Assembly: GCA_949825065.1 (NCBI GenBank)
Contig: OX463865.1
Location: 21,251,115-21,315,114, forward strand
From: Odontocerum albicorne
Lineage: Eukaryota; Arthropoda; Insecta; Trichoptera; Odontoceridae
Length of the DNA stretch: 64,000 nt
Direction: 5' to 3'
The notes beneath the pieces are model-generated. The model did not search any database, had not been told where the DNA came from, and saw nothing but the letters and a program-made list of their open reading frames with translations. Of this stretch, positions 43,240-54,615 are shown piece by piece. Every line of letters starts with the position of its first letter. Positions within the stretch are counted from its first letter, which is position 1. A program made the translations under genes and the position numbers.

Positions 43240-43445
43240 TGTTTGATAGTTTGATCCCATCATCACCAACCTCACTACTACGGGGGGGGGGGGGGGGGGG
43301 TATTTCTAGCCTAGCCTACACTAGAAGATGATCATGAAGTCACTTAGTGACGAAGAAGGAACTGCGCAAAACGACTCCCAACGGCTGCGACACACCGGAG
43401 TAGGAAAATTTTATTAACTACGACGGACTTAAGATCCGACATACA
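43240..43445 (+). repeat. Dispersed repeat R13, single-unit copy
   Basis: Flanks match 13215-13365 and 13874-13905. Only one diverged 39-bp unit is present. Includes a run of 19 G at 43282-43300. Confidence 0.75.
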
Positions 43446-44035
43446 TATATGCCATCATGCCATTTTATTGTTGGGATGATCTGATAACCAGAGCGCTAGA
43501 CTCCCTATCTCGATACATACACATTTTCCACATCCATACAACTTCTTATACAACTCATACATTTTTTCTGACTTATACCATGCTTTTCTTGGTCTTCCTC
43601 TGCCACATCTTCCACTTACATTTGTTCTATATGTTTCGCTTTATTAGTCTTTATTCATTCATTCTTCATGCCCAAACCATTACTGAGTGCTCTTCTTCAT
43701 TTTATCAACACATCAGTCTTAAGTTTAGTCATCTCGAATCATTAGTATTTTTTCAAGGCAAATTTCCACTCATATATGAATGTTAATACTAAAATACCGG
43801 TATGGACTATCATCTTAACAGACTTTGATACTGTTTTATATAGTACAAGTATATATATATGTTTTAGTGCCCTATTGACTTTGTTTCCAATCGCTACACG
43901 CCTTTCTATATCCCTCGTAATTGTTCCATAATAGTTGAATTCCTCAACTTGCTCTATTTTTTTATTGCTCACCCATATATCGAATTTACTCTTCACATAT
44001 TTTTTATTAACATTACTTTTGATTTCGCAGCATCC
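43445..44035 (-). repeat. LINE-A, long copy
   Basis: The minus strand runs from WVSNKKIEQVEEFNYYGTI and TRDIERRVAIGNKVNRALKH through the C-terminal region to the 3' end. The YGSETW-to-YDRIR part is shortened. It abuts R13 directly. Confidence 0.8.
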
Positions 44036-44639
44036 CACTCTCAGATCTTTCTCTTTCTATTTTTTCCCGTACAAAACGATGCTAGAATTTATGTTCAAAG
44101 TCTTACGCGAGAATAATAAAGAAAAACAAAAATCCGAACGACATTAGAACATTTTTGTATTCAAAATAAAATATCAAGAACATCGGGACTAATCAAAATG
44201 TTGTCGATCACTTGTATTTGGTGCGATCAGCGAACGAAATGTTACTTACTACACGACGCTGTCGTTTATTTACTGCCCGGGATCGACTCCGTGGAATTTA
44301 TTTCCCGCGATGTACAGCCGAGCGACGGTGGACCCGGAATCTGCACTCAATCCTGCCCGCGTCACGTGCAAACTACATATGTGTATGCATGCATGCACAC
44401 CTCTCTCTCGCTTTGATGTGAATGCACTGAAAATAAACTCCAAGTCGTCTGCTTTTATAGATAGCCCATAAGTCAATTCATTTTTAGCAGATGTCGTTAA
44501 CTTTTGGTGTTAGTATTATTCGTATGCAGATTTTTTTTGTTTTTCTTTTGTAGGCAGCGTATCCGTTGACAATTGACATAGCAACTTTGCTAATTGATTA
44601 TGTCTCGAAATCATGGGATTGTATATTTATACGTAGTTT
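44036..44639. other. Unique sequence with a GC-richer patch (44270-44400)
   Basis: Short open frames on both strands, no family. The patch contains CpG-rich 'tacagccgagcgacggtgga'. Confidence 0.3.
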
Positions 44640-44815
44640 TGTTATACTTCTGATAAACCTAAAACCGGATGTGTTTCTATCACATATCGGAAGATCTACA
44701 AAGATTTCTTTGTAGTTCTTCCGTCTTCTTGCAGTAAAATTTCTTACGTTAGAGCGCCCTTGAGGAGAGTCTGCTCTCTGAACGGGGCTATGTACATAAA
44801 TCATTATTTTATTAT
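44640..44815 (+). repeat. LINE-E 3' region
   Basis: 'cacatatcggaagatctaca', 'ttagagcgcccttgaggaga' and 'aacggggctatgtacataaa' in family order, ending near an ATTATTTTATTATTTT tail. Confidence 0.65.
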
Positions 44816-45149
44816 TTTGAGATGGTTTGGAACAACTCCCTTAGATATAAGTGGTAAGATTTGTGTGGGCTCTTGAGTGTGGGTTTCTTATTGTTGTTTT
44901 AATTTTGTTTTATATTTGTATTTCTGTATTTATTTTTATGATTGTGTGCGGTATATTATGGGATGAACATTTTTGGTTTTTCTGGAGTGATGATGTGTGA
45001 GGAGTTTGATTTCGCATGATGTTTCCAGTTGTAATTGAGTGTCACTATTTGTCACATTGATGAGAATGTGCAACGGGGTTTCGCTTTTGTGTAGTCGTAA
45101 ATCGGAAAGAAGTATCGATTTATTTTTTCATGCTAAATATCCTTAATGA

Positions 45150-45290
45150 GATACAGGCAAAATCCTAGTTTACTGGGGACACGACAAATGAAAGGCAATA
45201 CGCCCAGATTCATTAAACTTGTATGTCCAAATTAAATTACCTATTGTATTTTCGAATAAATGTCATAAATAAATAAATAAAAAAAATAAA
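45150..45290 (+). repeat. Dispersed repeat R45, copy with A-rich tail
   Basis: 'gagatacaggcaaaatccta', 'ggggacacgacaaatgaaag', then 'attcattaaacttgtatgtc' and a terminal TAAATAAATAAA tract, suggesting a retroposed short element. Confidence 0.65.
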
Positions 45291-45394
45291 ATAAAGTGAT
45301 AAAGAAGATAACTTACAACCCCTCATCACATATGAGGTCAAAGACAGACTCTATGTCAGTCAAAATCACCTTTTCACCAGTTGTGTGCTCTTCG

Positions 45395-45510
45395 AATATC
45401 TGGGATTCCACCACAATGGTTGGCTGAGGTGAAAGTCTTGAAACCGGTAGGGGTATACCGTTACATAAATAAATAAAGTGGAATAAACAATGTTCAACAA
45501 AACAAATAAC
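45395..45510 (+). repeat. Penelope-like 3' terminal fragment
   Basis: 'gtcttgaaaccggtaggggt', TACCGT, and 'agtggaataaacaatgttca'. The CTGANGA half is degraded (CTGAGGT). Confidence 0.6.
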
Positions 45511-45984
45511 AATGCAATTTATTATTAATAGTCTAATATAATTTTTACATTTTATCTTTCCCCGATCAAATGTTGGCCGTCGGCTGATCCGTGAAACTAA
45601 ATTACTTGCAGTTTACCTCATGTTTATTGCAAAGAAACGACGTCTCGATCCCGAATTGCGTGCACCGCCTGCATTACCATTTCCCCGCGCCGCGAGTGAA
45701 TTGCATTATATTATATACGAACAGATTATCCTCCGTTTCACAGTCTTATGGTTACTGTCCGACTCTATTTGCCAGATTGTCTTAATGTCCACGACGTTGT
45801 TTTGTATTGGTTTCAATTTATTTCTTCTGAGAAAGCGACAAATGAATGTTCGGACATAAGTTTAGCGTTTTGTCATCTCTGTCAACTCGAATGACGCGAT
45901 GGTGTTTATGTTTGTATCGTTTATTTTAGTATAATTTCATGAAATCTATTTTATAATACTATCGAGTGGCAATGTATTCGGATT

Positions 45985-46440
45985 GCTAACATATATGCTG
46001 ATAATAACATGATAGTGTTAGCGAAGAATGATGAGGAATAAGAGAGTTTGATAAGTAAACTGTGATAGATGTAAAGAGAAATATTTAAGAATGAATGTTG
46101 ACAAATTTAAAGTCATGGTGATAAAAAAGTGAGAAAGTAAATGTATGTATGATATGTAGGTGAACAATGAAAGATTTAAGAAAGTCGAGAAATTCTGCTA
46201 CTATATTTGGGTAGTATTTTCTCCGATGATGGGAGAGTTAAGACATGTCGAACAGCGTTTAGCAATTGAAAATAATGTCAGTTGGGCACTTAAACATTTA
46301 TACTCGGACTGGGCAGTATCAAAATCTTCTAAGATGATAGTCCACTAGTGTATTTTAGTACCAACTTGAATGTATGGCAGTAAAACGTGGAGAGCGACTG
46401 GAAGAAGCAGAATAACTCCTGAAAGAATTCGTTAATTGAG
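45985..46440 (+). repeat. LINE-A fragment including the region after YADD
   Basis: Reads NMIVLAKNDEE (after a damaged YADD), MNVDKFKVMVI, VNNERFKKVEKFCY, then RHVEQRLAIENNVSWALKHL. Ends at YGSKTWRATGRSRIT-like sequence, just before the palindromic MITE. Confidence 0.75.
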
Positions 46441-46460
46441 GACACAATGAAATGAACATA

Positions 46461-46667
46461 TCGTTGGCCTAACTATAAGAACACGTAACTCCGTATGAGT
46501 AACTTTACAGGAGAGAGTCACAGTTTGTCATAAAAAACAATGTCTTTATCAATCAGATATATTTAAAACACAATGTTTAAGTTTACATAGGACAAACTGT
46601 GACGTTTTTTCTCTCTCCTGTAAAGTTTCTCGTATGGAGTTACGTGTTCTTATAGTTAGGCCAACGA
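46461..46667. mobile_element. Palindromic MITE (family M2)
   Basis: Arms of about 75 bp are reverse complements ('tcgttggcctaactataaga' and onward), flanked by TA (46459-46460 and 46668-46669). 207 bp, no coding capacity. A short insertion of A/T bases separates the arms in the right half. Confidence 0.85.
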
Positions 46668-46806
46668 TATATTTAACCCATTCCTGTATCTGTATTGACC
46701 TAATGAACTAATTTTCATATATATTCGTTACATGAGCTCTGTTACCAGTAGTTTTACGACCTTCCTTAAATTATGTAATTTTCAAATCATATGAAGCGAC
46801 TGAACT

Positions 46807-46905
46807 TTCATATACGACCTCCGTGGCCTAGCTGGTAAAACGGTTAACTTCCACCCGGGGATTTCGGGTTCGATTCCCGATGAAATCATAAAGAATAATA
46901 AAAAG
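46807..46905 (+). repeat. SINE-1 (tRNA-derived head)
   Basis: 'tggcctagctggtaaaacgg' fits an A box and 'ggttcgattcc' a B box. The module has no matching acceptor stem, so it is a SINE head rather than a working tRNA gene. Confidence 0.7.
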
Positions 46906-46909
46906 GGCA

Positions 46910-47455
46910 CAAAGCTAGTAGAAGAGGTCGTCTTGTAACAGTGATAAAGCTCAAATACAAAAACAATATAGAACAAATACAAAAAAAATTCCTCAGATAT
47001 CTATGGTACAGAACAAAGGGCGATTACCCAAAATATGCTCACCATGCCGAACTTCTCACGGTGTGTAACTATAGAAGCCTCGAAACAAGAAGGCAAGAAT
47101 CCATTGCGATATTCCTAATAAAGGTTTTCCAAGGTTCCTTTAACTGTCCCGCGATTCTAGAAGCACTAAGTTTATATGTACCCAATAAATATATCCGTGC
47201 AAGGAATCACCTTCTGTTCTACATACCAACTTACAGGACGAATATCATGGCTAAACACTCAGTCACCCGTGGTATAGAGATATTGAACCAACTGAATGAC
47301 ACGGTTGATATATTCTCGGTACCGTCTAGCAGTATGAGAAGAATCCTGGCTGATATTATTCCTAACGAATAAGCTAACGCTAGAAGCAAACCCTCTTTGT
47401 GTAACAGGAGAAATCCGTGCAAAGTGGATAAAAAAAAATAAAAAATAAATAACAT
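46910..47455 (+). repeat. Jockey/CR1-type LINE C-terminus with 3' end
   Basis: One frame (46941-47372) reads LKYKNNIEQIQKKFLRYLWY, then CNYRSLETRRQESIAIFLIK, then RARNHLLFYIPTYRTN and on to ADIIPNE and a stop. The IxxIQKRFLRYL...SLExRR...RTN order is characteristic of the C-terminal region of insect jockey-superfamily elements. No stops across 143 codons, so this is a young or recently inserted copy. A 3' UTR of about 60 bases ends in an A-rich tract. It starts directly after SINE-1. Confidence 0.8.
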
Positions 47456-47574
47456 ACGCTGGACGTGTGCCGTAGTTCTTGTATTTTCAACATTCTCGTA
47501 AACTATGGCGAACGCTGAGTTTCTAGCCTATTTCAATGGTTCTTAATTCGTAGGGTCGATTACTGGAGTTGAAA

Positions 47575-47645
47575 GTAATATTATCTCCTGGTCACGCTTA
47601 TAAATTTGTTCGCATCATAAGTTTTGATATATTGTGGGTGTTTAT
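47575..47645 (+). repeat. Dispersed repeat R27, copy 2
   Basis: 'ctcctggtcacgcttataaa' and 'tgttcgcatcataag' match 27165-27230. Confidence 0.5.
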
Positions 47646-48944
47646 ATGTTTAAACTTTCTCGAGTCAATATTATTATAAAATAGAAATTTGTAAAATATA
47701 CTATATTATAAAAAAATAGACTAAGTGACCATGTGTTTCGAATGTCTAACGAACGACTGCCTAAGCTGGTGGTAGGTATACTCTGAAGTGACCAGGGGCA
47801 AAAGACAGTGAGCAGGTCCCTAAAAAGGTTTAGATACTTTCTCAAGGGCAATTTGAAACAATTTGGGATTGATAGAAGAAATAGGTATTGCAAACAATCG
47901 CGCATAGTTGATGAGTGCGATTCAATATGGCTGTGTTTGATTTGAAATAGTGCTTGAAAATGCAGAAAGGAGAAACGGCAAGGTAGGAAGGGACGTGAGA
48001 CTCCGTAATGCTTGAGATAAATCTGTCATAAAATCCGGGAGTTACGGGTTTTATCACCATTAGTAATCCATTTTTTTAAGTATACGAGTGTGTAATTCAC
48101 TCAAAGCTTATTTAACTGTATAGCTGGAAGATATTGGACATGAAAATAAATTCGCGAGCTCATAATGTATATAACGAAAGTGTGTTATGTAATATTTCAC
48201 TGTTTACATTACAATATGATCATTACTGCGTGAAAATAGCTTTTAATTGATCATAAATATGTTTAAAAAGAAAATCTGAATATTTGAAAGCTATTTTTGA
48301 CATTTTGGATACCGTAAGGAATCGAACTCGAAATCACCGGATTGAGAGACGAGCGTTCTATTAACCTCATGGAGATAGCTTTTGTGTGTATAACTCGCGA
48401 GTGAGTGATAGCTTTGGATGGACATCGAGTCAATGAACTCGATAAAGTTAACCTATTCTTGCTGAGTTTTGTGATAATCGACTTTGTCTGCATCACACAT
48501 CATTGACCAGTGCTAGTGAATTCTACTTTCCAAAACATGTTATCTTATTTTTCTTTTGATGGCGCGTCCTGTCCAATAACCAAAGTCGGCGAGAAAGGGA
48601 GCGTGATTTCGGCCATTAAAATAGAAAAAAAATCGGGAACAGGTGTCACATTCCGGCTGACATATTTTTCCTCGGGCATCAGCAACTACGGCCCAGCATC
48701 TTTCTTTTTTTTTACAAGAGGAGAAACTAATCTCGAGTTAACGCTTCATTTAAACACATCTCCTAAAATAAGAACAAAAGCCATCACGTTTTATTACTTG
48801 GCAAGAGGCGAATGCCGCCCGCAGATGTGGTTCAAGTCACCGAAGAAAGCAGCAATGGTCTTGAGTTGTTAGTATTTAAGGTGCGCTAATTGTATATATT
48901 TTTTACATCGATTTCGTTGTATACAATACAATCTGGTGCGTCTA
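47646..48944. other. No recognised gene
   Basis: 48298-48370 (minus) carries a B-box-like 'tttcgagttcgattccttac' of a SINE-1 relative. 48550-48860 is GC-richer with a 120-codon open frame on plus (48510-48872) of no recognised family, containing runs of F/S that look like chance coding. The rest is AT-rich. Confidence 0.35.
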
Positions 48945-49270
48945 GCTGTAAAAGGTATTTCGGAGTGTTGTACGGCGTGGTTTGCCTTTTGATGTTGACA
49001 TTTCGAAAACGTTGTAGTATTCATCTTCAGGAGTTGCTTGTAGTCAACTTCGCACTAAGTAGAGGCTCGTCTATAACGTTCGGTATATAGCAGACTCTCA
49101 ACCGTAACATTCTCGCATAGGTCGGTCACGGTTTACGTGCGCATCGGTCTCCCACCACGGGAGAATAAGCGCACGGCTTCCACGTAGGTTGAAGTTATTG
49201 TTCATTTTCATTTAGCTGTCCCCTTTGACGCGGCACAATATTCCAAAATACCTTATTCAACTTGCGAGAA
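48945..49270. mobile_element. Fold-back element F1, copy 2
   Basis: The left end ('tttcggagtgttgtacggcg') and right end ('gacgcggcacaatattccaa') are inverted-related. Contains the hammerhead-like core on minus at 48997-49030 (CTGAAGA ... GAAA-TGTC), and a unique GC-rich middle. Confidence 0.65.
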
Positions 49271-49574
49271 GAACCTCGAAAGCCTCATAACAAACCTGGC
49301 GGGTTTATTACAACTAATATCTGACAACTAACTAATCACAAGATGTTTTTGCTGTCATTTTTTTTATGATAGATCTCCATTTGTTAGGAAAATTAAAATT
49401 AAACTTTTCGATAGTTATTCACTTTTTTTCATTATATGAGTGAGATATTAGTTGTGGAAATATATCCACACGACCCTTTAGTTGAATGTATCAAATATTT
49501 TAAATGATGTTCAATTTGCCTTACAAAGCAGCTCGAAACTCAAATTACTATTATACCAACTTATTTTATTGGAT

Positions 49575-49695
49575 CAGAAGGCGTGGTAGAGGAAGATCAA
49601 GGAAAGTACGGTTGGATCAAGTGAATTCTATTTTGAAAGAAGCAAATCTAAAAAGTCAGAGATTTTTTAGGAGTTGTATGAATAGAATATGAAAA
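49575..49695 (+). repeat. LINE-A fragment
   Basis: RRGRGRSRKVRLDQVNSILK and EANLKSQRFFRSCMNRI. Short but in frame. Confidence 0.75.
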
Positions 49696-50639
49696 GGTCT
49701 GAAGTAGAATGTGAAAAGAATGAAGAAAGACTAAGAAAATAAAAACAATGCTAATTGAAGTGGAAGGCATAGTAGAAGAAGACTGTATGAATATATAAGA
49801 CACGTGAAAGATCTGTCCTGCCTGCTTACAAAGGAAAATTTGAAACTTTTACTTACATCTGCATATTTAAAAGCAGCCCGTTCAAAAAGCATCAGTCAAA
49901 TAGTTGACCAATTTGCAATCACTTTTTTTGGGCGACAGCAGACGATGGAACGCCTCTGTCTCCAGCTCAGCTCCCGACCGCGTCATCACTCAGACTTGTG
50001 AATATTACGAGGGTTTCTGTACTTGCGCATTCCCATTTCACTTGTGGATCGTCTTGAAAATACAGAAAAAACTTTCAATTCAGAATAACAGACGTATGGA
50101 GATACGACTATAGCTCCAGCTCTCGTTGAATTTTCATTATGTTTTGTAATAATTCTCTCAACATCTTTTTCTTTTATATAACTTTAGTATGGAGTATGGA
50201 ACAAACGACTATAATATTTCACGACGTGTTGCCAATTATCTCATTTCTCAGTAAAACCGCTCTGTTAGAATTAGAACGTTTAGCACCTCGCAATATAACT
50301 TTAGTGTTTATAAAGGTAAAACGTATTGACAATATGTTACGGAACAAACTGTCGTAAAATATTTTGATTACGTCCTTTTTAGAACGAGAGCTCCATTTTT
50401 AGACAGATACTTAATTTAAATCTTTTGATCGATTTAAAATTAAATAATGTTTTTATGAATAAAATATATAATAAAAATCGATTTTACATAAATGATTAAA
50501 ATATTGTCCATCTATTTTTGGAGCCTTAACGCTACAAGTTAATGTTAGTGATAAAATACATAATTAATTTATATTTTTATTTATTCGTATATGACAAGAA
50601 ATGTTATAAATTATATATAATTTGTAAAAAAAAACAACA
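49696..50639. other. No recognised gene
   Basis: 49730-49800 repeats bits of LINE-A 3' sequence ('aatgaagaaagactaag'). The remainder is AT-rich and unassigned. Confidence 0.35.
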
Positions 50640-50745
50640 GGTAATTTAATATGGACATACAATTTTAATGGATCTGGGTTTGTTACGTTTCATTTGTCGT
50701 GTCCCCCAGTTAACTAGGCTGTTGCTTGCATCTTACTGATGAGCG
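50640..50745 (-). repeat. Dispersed repeat R45, copy
   Basis: Minus-strand 'aactgggggacacgacaaat' and 'aacccagatccattaaaatt'. Confidence 0.6.
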
Positions 50746-50874
50746 AATTATGACAAAATATTGTTCAATGTGCTACGAAAATAATTTTACTATTTCTTGC
50801 TGAGATATGAAAACACTGTTGCGAGGTTTTGCAAAAGACGCTCCTGCAACGCTTGAACTGTTAACCTAAAAAGA

Positions 50875-51125
50875 ACATGGCTCTGGGGGAAATTGTGGTG
50901 GACCGGACATGCGATAGGTATGGACGATCACAGATTCCCAAAACTCGTATTACCCAAGAAAGTAATGTGCAAGTGAATGGTCGGGGGGCAGGGGACGCGC
51001 TCTAAGAACAATGCTGAGCGTCTAAAGACTGATAGCAGGTGGCTCAACACCGTAGGAGGTGGACTACTGCGTGTTATTGAGCTGATGCCGCTTCAACGGC
51101 TAGATCTATGAAACGTCAGCGTGCC
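50875..51125 (+). repeat. LINE-D C-terminal fragment
   Basis: LWWTGHAIGMDDHRFPKLVL (LxWxGHxxRMDDxRxPK pattern of LINE C-termini), then a decayed 'aagaacaatgctgagcgtct' region. GC-richer than LINE-A and separate from it. Confidence 0.6.
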
Positions 51126-51284
51126 GCTACGAGTAACATACGTCGGCGTAACTAGGCGGCTCAACGAGAGGGAGTGCGCGTCTAGATCGGGCTATTCTGT
51201 CACAGAAGATCACAAGATTGACGCGGAGGTGCACCTTGAGGACAAAATAAAATTGTGGTGCAACATGAGCGGACGGCGCGGTTG

Positions 51285-51495
51285 AGGAAAACAAGACCAT
51301 GGAAAGGATGGTTGGATCTATGTTGTTAGTGATTGATATTTTGGAAGAAGGCAACTAGAAAGTCAGAGAAATCGTAGAAATTGTATGAGATATATAGATG
51401 TGGAAGAGGCAAAATATGTTTGTTGAGAAAGGAAAATCTGGTATTTTGTTATCTACCTACCCCATCAGGGAAATCTACGTTATGGTACTCGTATG
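51285..51495 (+). repeat. LINE-A fragment with octamer insertion in its tail
   Basis: KTRPWKGWLDLC-like, then QRNRRNCMRYIDVEEAKYVC-like. The tail reads 'ttatggtactcgtatg', where the intact family tail at 40895-40910 reads 'tgatggtatgtatg'. Confidence 0.8.
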
Positions 51496-52925
51496 TTTAG
51501 GTTTTTTCATGCATCATATTTTCGTTTTTTAGACATTATATTATGAAAATTACTCATACGAGTGTATATGATATATTCTGAATAGTTGGTTAGTTCTGTT
51601 TTGGCAGATGTTGACACGAGTACGTTGTCTGTTGTTTTATAATTGGTACTGTGGAAACTCGTATATAAAGGACACTGGCGTATGGTTTATTTTGACAATA
51701 AATATTAAAAAAAAAACAATAATCGATCGTTGTACCGACCTACGAGCAGCATATATTAAGTTAGTTCTGGATTCCTCTGCAACGGCTCTCCTCAATGGCA
51801 ATGGCCGACCTGGTTCGCTTCTGTTCCTCGTATAATTTCCCTGATTCCCGCCTATAATTATTGCTCCTGCTTGTTTGACAGCCTAATGAGCTGACTTGAG
51901 TCTCCACTGCCAACTCTCGTAGATCAAAATACCCCTAACGCCGGCCCGGCCTAATGTCACGGGGAAGCATTGTTCTTTCGATTCTCTGAAGTCTGGCGGT
52001 GATTAATTTCTAGCTTCCTTGTCCATTCTAACGTTATTGTTTCATTAATGTTTTTCTGCTTCGGAATCGCATTTATATTTTTCTGTCTAGTATTTAAATA
52101 ATTAGATTGTTCCTTTTATCTCGTACATTTGAAAGAAAAATTAATCAATCTCTTCAATACCAGTTCGAGGATATAGTTCGATCTTTCAGGCTGTAGCTAT
52201 CGTTAAAATTATATTGGTATCGGGGATAGTCGGTCAATTTATATCTATAGCCATTGGAGATTACTTGAAGACTGGTTTTTGACTTTTTAACAGATCTTGA
52301 CAAAATATATTATTATGTTTCTAAAAAGTCTACATTGCAGTGTCGCGAGCTGATTGATTTTCCTTTTAGTCTAAGTATTTAACTTCTTAATGGGATGTCT
52401 TCATTGTGTCTTTTGGATATGTGTTTGAGATATTTTTCTTCGGAGAGGATTATAACTTCGATGGTGGGCGTTATCTTATGTACGAATCACAATTTCGAAT
52501 ATTGTGAAGTCTACTATATAACATAAATGAATAAATTCGATTCACAGATCTTACTAACGTTCCATTCGATTTGTCAATAACGGATTTTCGAGACTTGTTA
52601 ACGTCTAAAAAGCCATACGTTGACTATCGTGAGTTTGTTTAACCTGATACGATAAGCTATTCCTCCTGGTTAAGTATGTTTTCTTGCCATTCTGTGGAAG
52701 GAAAACGCTTCTGCGTGGATTGCTTTATTGTGAGCGCGCTGTTTCATTCAGCAAGCACACAGTCTCAACATATCAAAGTCAGACTGCTGCAGTCTTTCGT
52801 TGGGTTTTTTATACTGCGCTATTTTTATGTTAGTTAATAACGCAATAATTATTTATGATACTATAATAGTATGTAAGCTAAGGAAAACAATTTTAGATGC
52901 TAAATGAGTATAACCAGTACGGGAA
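51496..52925. other. Unique sequence, no recognised gene
   Basis: 51720-52020 is GC-richer ('aatggcaatggccgacctgg') and might be conserved non-coding DNA. The rest is AT-rich. Confidence 0.35.
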
Positions 52926-52927
52926 GA

Positions 52928-52985
52928 AATCCGCCAGGAATCGAACTTGGAACGCCCGCTTGCTTAGTTTCAATGCGAACCTATA
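52928..52985 (-). repeat. SINE-1-like fragment
   Basis: Minus-strand 'aagttcgattcctggcggat' keeps the B box; the A-box half is degraded. Confidence 0.4.
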
Positions 52986-53004
52986 AATTGATTTAATTTA
53001 AAGG

Positions 53005-53110
53005 AAAATTTTATACAGCGCCGTTTAGAGAGCAAACTTTCACCGATAGCGCGGCGCTTTTACTCGGAACTCGAGCCTACTATTATCAAACAAATCACTT
53101 TGTTGTACAG
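53005..53110 (+). repeat. LINE-E 3' terminal fragment
   Basis: 'ttttatacagcgccgtttag' then 'gagcaaactttcaccga'. Confidence 0.55.
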
Positions 53111-53156
53111 TAAAACCTTGTGGTATTATTGCCACGTGAATCAATCTCAATCGTTT

Positions 53157-53290
53157 CCAACTAACCAGAAAGATGTTGACCCTAAGTGAAACCCAGACTA
53201 CTTTTTTTTAAATCGGAGTCCCACCGGGAATCAAATCCGCAACCTCCGTTTTAGTAAATGGGCGTCTTACCAACTGGGCACGGAGGCACC
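53157..53290 (-). repeat. SINE-1, most complete copy
   Basis: The minus strand reads 'gcctccgtgcccagttggta' (A box), 'gcggatttgattcccggtgg' (B box), then a body with 'gtctgggtttcacttagggt' ending in 'ggttagttggaaacg'. Confidence 0.7.
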
Positions 53291-53859
53291 CTTGGAATGA
53301 TCAAGAAAATAAGGTCCGTCATTGTTTTTTTTAGACGAAAAGTTATTTTGCAATTAGCAAGAAATTAAATAATAGACGTGTAGGTACGGTTTTATGATCC
53401 AGCCGATGTTGTTTCGAGAAAAGAAGTCTGTTAAATTAAAGAAAGAGCAAGCGCAAGTGGCCCGTCGCGTTATTGTGGTCGTTAATGTTGGATATACAAC
53501 AAACGGAGACTGGGTGTCGGCCGTAACCGCTCTGGAAATAGCCCGATTACATCTTTGTACTGTTATGTGTGGTCCACGATGCTTGGATAGACGTGCCTAG
53601 GAGAACAATGCCGGTATTGTCTCGCTTCTAATCCTTTCGAGCTGTTTGCTTTTCTTGTTACATTTTTTAATGTCACGTTTCTCAGAAATGTCTTTTCGGC
53701 CGTTCACTGGATGGCTACTGACGTCGACTGCACGAATGTTTTTGGTGGGGAACTTGGCGTTTTATTAATCTGCACTCTTTGGTGATCATGTGTCACCCAG
53801 GATCGTCCGTTCAACTTGTCTTATGAATGAATATTTCGAACATTATTTCCTTCGTTGTA

Positions 53860-54055
53860 TATGGTCTTTCCAAGAGTTGTACCACGTGGTTTGGCTTATA
53901 ATATCGACGTTTCGAAATCGTTGCAGTTTTCATCTTCGGAGATTGTTCATAGTCAACTTCGCAACTACGACCATGTCCTGAAGATAAAAACTGCAACGTT
54001 TTCGAAACGTCGTTGACATTATACGCCAAACCACGCTGTACAACACTCCGAAAGT
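53860..54055. mobile_element. Fold-back element F1, copy 3 (best palindrome)
   Basis: 'gttgtaccacgtggtttggc' at left and 'gccaaaccacgctgtacaac' at right are reverse complements, with further pairing inwards ('cgacgtttcgaaatcgttgc' with 'gcaacgttttcgaaacgtcg'). About 195 bp. Confidence 0.85.
53978..54011 (+). ncRNA. Hammerhead-ribozyme-like core in F1 copy 3
   Basis: CTGAAGA, stem AAAAC/GTTTT, GAAAC, GTC. A mirror-image motif on the minus strand (53906-53939) has CCGAAGA in place of CTGAAGA and so is probably damaged. Confidence 0.5.
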
Positions 54056-54065
54056 CGTCGTCGTT

Positions 54066-54360
54066 GCTGGTTTTTTTTTTCTTCTCTTTAAGTGAGTGAT
54101 CTGTAGCACACCAGCAAACTCACCGGCCACACCGCTGTACTGGATCCGATGGCACACCTGAAGTGAAACGATCGGAGCACACCGGCATGTTTTCCCCCCT
54201 TTTTTTAAAAAATAGGCATGATCGAAGTCATAGGTATCCTTAGATACCCGAATACTTGGCGGAAAAAATGCCTGTGTCATTCGAGGGGAGTAACACAGCG
54301 CGGGGTTCGAACCGGCGACCTTCCGCACGGAAGTTCAATGCGTTACTGCGCGGCCATGCA
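54066..54360 (-). repeat. SINE-2, complete copy
   Basis: The minus strand starts with 'atgcatggccgcgcagtaac', then the B box 'gccggttcgaaccccgcgct', body and 'accagcaacgacgacg' tail. It abuts fold-back element F1. Confidence 0.8.
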
Positions 54361-54389
54361 TCTAATAAATTTGTGTAATATTTCGTCTT

Positions 54390-54615
54390 TCTTTGGTAAG
54401 TTTTTTGTGGTTTCCTTATTAATTATGTTTGTCTAAACATATGTAGGCGCGGAGAAATACCCAATCTATTGCCCGCAGCCAGTGCCTTCCTATCCTCACA
54501 CTCAACTAATTATATATTTTGTCTTTCAATACGAGTGGGTTCTAGTCACAAATTAGAACACCCTTCAGAAGAGTCTGTTCTCTAAACGGCGCTATATAAA
54601 TTGTCCTTTTATTAT
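54390..54615 (+). repeat. LINE-E 3' region
   Basis: 'ggtaagttttttgtggtttc', 'gcgcggagaaatacccaatc', 'ctaaacggcgctatataaat' then a TTTTATTATTATC tail. Confidence 0.65.

Noticed and set aside
46807..46905. Functional tRNA gene
   Set aside because: A and B boxes are present, but no acceptor or anticodon stems pair over the full length, and similar modules recur as SINE heads.
48510..48872. 120-codon open frame as a host gene
   Set aside because: No recognisable domain, low-complexity F/S runs, and no splice context; left as unassigned.
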